This document shows positions 28,701 to 37,700 of a stretch of 64,000 nt of DNA, in pieces. How positions within the stretch are numbered: the stretch's first letter is position 1; each line of letters begins with the position of its first letter. Under the pieces are notes generated by a model. That model made no database searches. It had not been told where the DNA came from and saw only the letters and a list, made by a program, of their open reading frames with translations. Source of the DNA: Ascidia mentula. Its lineage: Eukaryota > Chordata > Ascidiacea > Phlebobranchia > Ascidiidae. Both the position numbers and the translations under genes were made by a program. Where the stretch lies: the NCBI GenBank assembly GCA_947561715.1, contig OX387199.1, positions 1,865,001 to 1,929,000 of the forward strand. Direction: 5' to 3'.

Positions 28701-31700
28701 ATGTAACAAATTCAACCATAAGATGTCACGTTATATAAATGCTTATGTTATCACACCACACAGAAGTAAAATCCTTTACTTAATAAATTAATTTTAACAA
28801 TGGATCTAACCCAGTTGTTCTCAAACATTTTGTTCTCAGATGATATATAAGTGGTCGTTGATTCCTTTATTTCTTGTTTAGTAAATCTGCTTTTCGGTGC
28901 CATGTCAAAATATGTTTTGTTTGCTATAACAAGGCTACATAAGTTTGCTTCCATTCTAAAATGAGAAAATATTCTTTAAAAACTGAGATTTATCAATCTT
29001 CTAACACACATGTAGACAGTGGCGCCAAGTTCGGGGAGGGTAGGCTCAACATTAAGTGACTGGAACAAAAAAATTTTCAGTGGTCATGTTGTTGCAATAG
29101 CATGCCGCTCAGTGGAAAACAATTTTTGCACTGTAGAACAAAACTAAAATCAATTCCGATTTCAAACACATTGCCAAAAAGTGCTACCAGACTACATGTA
29201 TGTTTGTTTTTTTGAGTGTTTTCTTGACTACAAACACACACTTAATTCTTTTTGGTACCAAATTTATTCACCACCTTTTTTTCTGAGTAAAGGAAACGTA
29301 TGGCGCATGTCTCATCACAAAAACTCGCATTTGAGTTTTCCATAATGTAATACAGTTCCACAAGCCACCGTTATGTATGTGTCCATTTCCAGTAGAGGAA
29401 TTTCCCCGAAATTTGCCCCCCCCCCCACCCCCAATTAGGGTTAACACTAATTATGACATCACGAGGGGACCACACCCCCGGTGATTATGAAACTTGTCCC
29501 CTATGTATGTTGACATGCTGCAGACCCTCTAACAACACTTTGTGGACAATTAGGAACCATGGGCATAAACTTTATTCTACTTTAGATATAAAAAAATACT
29601 CTCTGCCTGGTTTTCTTTCTTGTTTTATAATGGGTCCACAAAAAATACATACCTTATGTTTGATAGCACCGACAACTTCTTGGATCCCAGAGTTACTGAC
29701 ATTTTCCATAGTAAGTTTCAGTGTTGGAGGAAATAAATGAATAACAAATGACAAAGCACAAGCTTCTTCATCACCATCCACTGTAAGCTGGTTTGGAATG
29801 GAATTAAACTGTGAAGAATCAAATAAGTTGAGTTTTGAGCAATTACCACTTCATAGGTAAATGTCACAAAAAATAAGAACCTTATTCTTAACTACTGAAA
29901 AATACATTCCACTTTGTTTAAAAAATTTTTTGTCGTATTAACTTTCTGTGGACAAGTAGCATTATTTGCTCAAAGTTTAAGAACATCATTAGTATGGATC
30001 AAGTTAATGCACATGTTTAGCAAAAAAAAGACAATAAACTTTCCAAACCTCAAATGTGGATTCAATATACTTTTCAACCAATAGTTCCGGCTGCAAAAAG
30101 AATATTTATTTAGCACAGCATAAAAATATATGTTGCACCGAGAAGCAACAGCGGTGTCAAAAGCTTATTTCTTTTAACCATCAAGACATCAAATATATTT
30201 TTTGCTAGATACATGCTTTTACTTACATGGTCATAACATAATTATGCAATTTCTGTGTAACAAAAGTTATTTTTCATAAAATATACTAATCTGGATTTAA
30301 AAAAAAACTATATTCCTAATAATTGCTGCAGATTTAGTTTTATTGCAATGTCACTTTACCTTTATTATATCTGGAAATACATCAACTTTTCCACATGATT
30401 TAATTCCTTTTTCTGATATTTTGAACTTTGTTACAATCACCTTTTTAACATGGTTGAAAAGCAATTTTAGACAAGATATTGAAATCGAAAGTCCGCTGAT
30501 ATTAAGAGAGTCCATCTAAGTAATAAAGACAAATCTAAAAATCAGGGCATGGGTTTTTGCCTTTTTGACCATTTCTAGTGTTCGACAGACGGTGCCAAAT
30601 GGACAAAAAACAGGATACTGCATGCAAAGAGGAAACCTGTTATCAATACTAGTATAATTTGTAGTTGGGTTTTATCAAATACAATGTTTTTATTAACAAT
30701 ACGCCTGTTCATTTTAATGCGTTACTTTCTAGGCTTTTTTTTTTGGGTGCATACAACAATATATCTCTCAATGTTCGATACCTAATAAAAAATCGACACC
30801 CCGGTAAAAATTTAAATACAAACATTTATTTTTCAAAAACTTACTGGTTGATCAAGCTTGGATATAGCTGATGCAAGTTGTGTCATTGAAGTACAGCTTA
30901 CATTGCATTCAAAAAATGAGAGACTTTTTGTAATTTTTGCTAATGAAGCTAATGTATTTGCACTTTCATCACCAACTGTAAAACCTCTCAGCACCAGTGA
31001 TCGCAACTAGAATAAATATAATATATTGTTGTTATAAAGTACATGTACACAGTAGTGTGGCATAAAAATATAATTTAGAACAAAACACAGGAAAGTAATA
31101 ACTTTGTAAATCAGTAGCAAATGCATTTAAGACAAAAACAGACAACTTTGTTGTTTACAGGTTTAAACTTATATTCAATATATTATATAACCATTCATTG
31201 TGGTAAAGAACCTGTGCCACATATTGAATAAGAATTTTTTTAAAAACATTTCTGCATGATACTTAAAACTACAATATGATGTATCTCAAATTTACGTGAA
31301 AATTAGTACACTTACTTTTGCCTGGTTAGGTGGTGCAAAATGTTCAGAAAATCTTTCAAGAAATTCGTAAGAGTCTGATGACTGAGCATCAACTATTAAC
31401 TGCCCCTTAATTGCTGAGCATTGTTTGGCCAAATCCTTTATTACTTGATTGGTTGCAGCTGATTGGCTGATTGAGAAGTCCTTACATTGAATAAAAAATA
31501 ATTTTTACATATTGTTAAGTTTTGGTTACTCAGATCAAGATATTATTATACCTGAATATTGTGGCATGTTTGATTTAACAAAACTTCAAAAGTTCCATCA
31601 TAAAATTTACAACTTTTGGACACCTTAATGTTATAAGACTTTCTTGTATCAGTAAATACACAACCAATGCTATAAGCATCAGTTGGAAGTATGTTTCCAG

Positions 31701-34700
31701 TTAAAGTTAATGTTTCTGGCAACAACTGAAGACAATATGTGTAAAATGCTGCATCATCAACTTCATGTAACCATGAGCAAATTTGCAAAAGTTTTTTTCC
31801 CCCAACTTCAGCATTTTGTAGTTGGCCGTGGCAGAACTCCTTGAATAGGTTTTTCTTTTCAGTCATTTCTTTACACTTGGTGTCACTAAAACAAACTTTT
31901 GCAACTTCACTAACCCTGTCATTACAAAGTCCAAAAACAAACTTTGCAACAACTTCCCATCTGTTTGTTTTAAGTTGGGGAAGTATTTTGGAAAACTCAT
32001 CAACACTTGCAAAAAAGACAAGGTAACAAGCAGCAAAATATTCTAGCCATATTAGATGTGAGAAGTTGCTCATAATTTCAGAATTCATTATGGCTAAAAG
32101 CAGGTATGTCAATTAATGATTACATTGTAGAGTTTGAACACTTGCACCATCGGCTAACATTGCATTACATGAAACTGCCAAATACTATAATGGCCTTCAA
32201 ACTGCTAGATGGTACTAACTTAGGCCCAAGTGAAAGACAGTTGGCTCTCACAGTTGGCAGTGATTTGAAATTTTGTACAATGAAGTCAGCTCTAAAAAGG
32301 GTTTTTAAAAATCCTGAATCTTTTCAATCTGTTAAGGAGGAATCCTATATTGGTGGCTCAAAGTTTCTTACAAAGAAAAACACTTTTAAAAGTTCTTTTA
32401 AAAATAAACAAAATCCTCCTAACAAATCGGGCCGTTCCACTAGATGTAGGATTTGTGATTCTATCATGCATTGGGCGCCCACATGTCATCATAAAGATGG
32501 GGTACACTGTGTAGAAGAACTGACAAAAACTGACAAGATGTTAGTGCGGAACAATGTGAAGAAGTGGAGATAATATTGGCTACTGGTCTGTCTTCCAATG
32601 ACATTTTTGTAGTGGAATCTTCATGCTCAACCATTTTAGACACTACTTGCACAAAGACTGTGTGGGTTAATCTTGGTTTGATGGGTATTGTAAAAACTGA
32701 CCTTCTCAAAAATAAAATCAAAATCATTAACCAGCAATCAATCTTCAAGTTTGGAGATGGTAAAATGGTAATCTCCTTGAAGCAAGCCGTGATTCCTGCT
32801 TTTATTGCTGGAAATAGTTTATCTATTAGAGTGTGTATTGTATCGTCAGAAATCCCTCTTTCATTAAGCAAAGCATCTTTGAAAAGGGCATCAACTCAAC
32901 TTGACTTATCTCAAGATAAAGTGACCATATTTGGTAAAAAAATCAAAGCTCACTTAACAAGCAGTGGTCACTACTGCATTGATATATTACCTACTTGCAA
33001 TAATTCCAGAGAAAGTGATGATATCCTGATATTGGATAACTTGCCTCCAGACGAAGCTCTAAAGTGCATGCGGAAGTTACATGTTCAATTTGGACATGCG
33101 TCAGAAGAAAACTTGATGAAATTATTGTAACGTGCAAAGGCTCGGAAAGATGATTTTTCTGAAGTAATCTGTTCTGTGATTCAAAATTGTGAAGTTTCTG
33201 CTTTACACAAACGTCCTGTTGCAAGACCCATTGTCGCACTTCCGTTGGCAAATAATGTAAATTAAACTGTAGCAATGGATTTGCATGAAATTGAGCCCAG
33301 TTTATGGTATTTGCATATGATTGATTATTTTCACAGTTTAGTTTGCCGTAATTATCAGAACCAAGTCTGCTTCAGTCATTGTAAAAAACTTTTTGAAATA
33401 TTGGGTAAGCATTTTTGGTGCCCCAAAGAATGTACTGAGTGACAATGGCAGAGAATTTAATAACCAAGAATTCAGAGATATGTGCTCCAAGTTTGGTATT
33501 GAAGTAAAAACCACTCCTGCGTACTCTCCATGGAGTAATGGTGTTTGTTAAAGGCACAACATGATTATCACAGATATCTTGCAGAAGATCAAGCTTGATA
33601 CAGGATGTGATTTGGAAACATGTCTTGTGTGGGCACTTTCAGCTAAAAACTCACTCGTTAACAACAATGGATTTAGCCCCAGTCAGATTGTTTTTGGAAG
33701 CAATCCAAGACTACCTTCTATTTTTACAGATGGTCTTCCAGCTTTGGAAGAAGGCTGTGGTACTGTTTGGTCGCATCTGTCAGTCTTGCATGCAGCAAGG
33801 AAAGAATTTATGGCAGCAAACTGGACAAACTTACAACATTGGAGATCATGTCCTTTAGAAACGAGATGAGGCAGAATGGAAAGGACCTGGCAAAGAGGAC
33901 AAGATGGAGCAGTTATTTTTATTCGGCATGGTGGGAATTTTGTTAAAGTTCATGTTTGTCGAGTGCAGCCTGTGCACAACAAAGTGATTATACAGGAGTC
34001 TGGTGAACACCTTACACCACCAAGTATACCTCCTATCAGAGATAATGACGAAAAAGAAGTGAAGATGAAGATCCTGAGCCACAAACATCAACACAAAAAC
34101 CAACATTTAACAGAAACAGACCATTGGGTAAAAACCTCTTATACAGAAATGTAAGCTTTTCCAATTTGGATGGTGTGGATTGTACTGCAAGTGTTGAGTA
34201 GAGCTGGAAAGGCAACTGGAAAATACAAAAATACATTTAACATTGAATTCATCACTCCTGGTAACCTAGCTGGAAAAACAACATGGGTTGATTTTGATAA
34301 AGTAAATGATTTGTCGGTGATGCCAGAAACAGTTGAAGTTGTCGATGAAATTTATAATTGTGATGTTTCTTTTCAAACAGCAAAAGAGGAAGAACTGAAA
34401 AGCTGGAAAAAAAATGGCGTTTATGAAGTTGTACCCAAGAAAAATCAAAAGTACATCTCTGTGCGGTTGGTTTGCACATTAAAAGAAAATGAAAATGGAG
34501 TAAGGTCAAAAGCCAGGTTAGTTGCAAGAGGATTTGAGGAAACCAATACAGATAGGGAATCACCTACTTGTTCCAAAGACAGCTTACGAGTTCTTCTGAG
34601 CATGGTAAGACAGCAGAAATGGAAAATTAACTCAATTGACATAAAAAACGCGTTTCTACAAGGGGAAACATTGGACAGGGATATTTTTATTAAACCTCCA

Positions 34701-37700
34701 AAAGAAGCAAATTGTTCTGTTAATGTTATTTGGAAACTACAAACTGCCTTGCTTGCCAATTGAAGTTTTCACAGACAATTGCTCCCTTTGTGCAGCTGTA
34801 CATTCTTGTAAAAGCATCCTTTGGACGGGTAGGCTCTTTGTTGTTTGATATTAAAACAATCGTTAATTATTTGGATTAGCACAAATTTATTTTGATATTG
34901 TTTTTGTTGAAGAATTTTTGTTGAAAGTCCAACCAGGCAGCTAGAGGAGCTCAGTGGTTTCACTATATTGTGACCATAGTAAACTAGTGCGCCAAGTACA
35001 CAACTTGTCCGGCAAACTTCACATGTACGTAGGGGATCTCTACCACTATAATCTGACAATGCAGCAATGTTTCATGCAATGGCATGATTGCCCCACTTGG
35101 CGACTACAGCTGTAATGATGATTAACACCATGCATATCCTTTTCAAAAATGATGGCTTAAGAGGTTAGATGGTAAAAACACACACAAGCCAGTTGTTGGT
35201 TTATTTATGCATCAATTGTTATTTATTAAAGCATTATTGTTTTGTCCACTCCTGACAAAAGACCGTAAATCAATAGGAGAACTAACATAATATTGGAACA
35301 CAAAAAACCTGTCAGAGTGAAGTAGTGTAGACATACCTGACTTTCTTTGTTCTGGCCTGTACTTGAACTGTTACCATCACAACTCTGGTCCATTCTGGTT
35401 GCTGTTGATGCCAAAGTAAAACAGTTTTGATCAACTCAACTTTTTTTGCTTAATGTGTGACAAAAATTAGTTTTCTGTTTTTTATTAATAATGAACAGAC
35501 AAACATCTTTTAACATTCTAATAAATAGCACAATAATATATAACAATACTTTAAAACAGATAGAAAAAGAAAAATAACAATGCTACTGCCACTGGAAACT
35601 AGTAATTTGAGACTTAAATATTAAAATTGGAAGGTGATTGTTTACCAATATTAACTTAGCAACACTAGTACAGTTACACCAAAGAGACGTTTGATGCCAC
35701 ATCTTGTTCCACTAGTAACAGCATAAAACACACTTTCAATGCCATTCACATCTGCTTTTGACAATATCCAATACAATGTATTAATGGAGAATGAAAAATT
35801 AGTAATTGGGTGGTCACAAATCAAATACACAAAATTTTGACATTGTATTTTCACCATCTAATATGGCAATGGCCTATTACATCCCACTATTTGCAGATCC
35901 AGGGAAATCATCAAATAAATTACAAGTTTCCATAAAATAAACTTTTCAAAACATACTGATTCATTATTTTCAACGACCGAGGCACAAATGGCACATGTCT
36001 TAGAAGTGGCATAAAATCCAGGCAGACACCAGTTTCAAAATTCGGTCTTACAAAGAAATGATTGAGAGCTTAAATGGGAAACAAATTATAACAAACCAAC
36101 AGAAAATATTTTTGAAAAAGTTCAAACTGTTACAAAATACCAAAATGGTTTTCAGGCCTCCCACTCCACCAGCATGACTGTAGTAGAAATTTATGATCAC
36201 ATTGTTATAGCTAAAGACAAAAATTGCACAACACGCACAATTTTTCTTGATCTACCAAAGCTTTTGGCATGGTCAATCATCAAATTCTCCTGCAAAAATT
36301 ACAGTTTCATGGATTGAGAGGTCAAACATTCCAATTTTCCAAAAGTTATTTACAATGCTGGCAACAATTCACCATCATTTTCGAGCTACATTAACACTAC
36401 AAAATTCTCCAGTGGCGTTCCTCGGGGCTCAATTCTCAGCCCACTGCTGTTTTTAACTTTAATCGACGACCTGCCAAACTCCACAACCTTTAATACCAGA
36501 TAATTCGCAGTTGACACATGTCTATAGATGTCAGGAAAAAACCTACAAATTTTGCAAGGCTCATCAAACAAAGAAATGAAAAGAGTTGGTATTTGGCTTG
36601 AATCAAACAGACTCTCACTTAATTGTCAGAAAACCAAATATATCTAATTTGAAAACAACAACAAAATGCTTGTCTTTAGCTTCAACAATGAACAGAAAAA
36701 AAATCCTTTAACATTTCAATAAATGGCACTTTAGGGCTATGTATATAACCAAGATTGGAAAAAATGTTATGCGGATATATCCTCTGCGCACTTTTACAAC
36801 AGGGCAGAAAAATGAATATAACAATGCTACTACCACTTAAAACTAGTAATTAAACAACAAAACAAACGAACAAATTTCGTTCTGGTATTTTCACCATCTA
36901 AAATAGCCGGTCTAACAACAGCTTATTACAAACCATTATTTACAGATCTACTCAAAGAGCAATCATCAAAAAAATTTTATACACGTTTGCATTTATTTAA
37001 ATAAAGTTTCAAGAAAAAATAAACCTTTAAAAACATGCTGGTTTACCACTTCTGTTCATACAACAATTGCCTTTAGGAACACAACTCACGGGTTTTCTCA
37101 TAAAGCTGAGTATAAATAGACTGGCCCATATTGCTATTAACACTGTCATGTTAAAGACGTTTCGACAAAAACTTTTGTCATCATCAGTTTGACGAACCGT
37201 CTTTAACATGACAGTGTTAATAAGAATATGGGCCAGTCTATTTATACTCAGAATTGCCTTTATTTATGCAACTATGTATTTTGCACCTGTTTTACCTTTG
37301 ACTCTTTAGAATCAGGAACTTAATCTTGTGAAACACCAAAGCATTGTGAGTAATCCTGATTAATCTTTAACTAAATGCTATGAGGATCAATGTACAAAAT
37401 GTGTTTTGCTTAGAACTTAGAACAAATACTGATCGTTTAACACTGCATCAATTAGTACCACGAGTGCTAATGAAACACAAAAGTGTTGTTAGAAATTACA
37501 ATTGATTTGACTAAATACGTTATTACATCATAGTATTGTCATTCCTATCACTAGGCCATTGTTCCCATGTGCAGATAGTTTAGTTTACCAAAATGTGTTT
37601 GAAACAGAACTGAAAAAAAATCATAACTTAAGCAATAAACTAGCGCGCATAATAAAACTGCCAGTCAACACTTGTGCAAAGAAAAGCACTTAAACAACAT

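Noticed and set aside
28751-28954. 67-codon minus frame with [15 protein letters not shown]
   Set aside because: No recognisable domain, no splice context and not repeated; possibly a transposon scrap but unsupported.
29418-29435. C-run as a possible telomeric or regulatory repeat
   Set aside because: A simple homopolymer interrupted once; nothing further supports a function.
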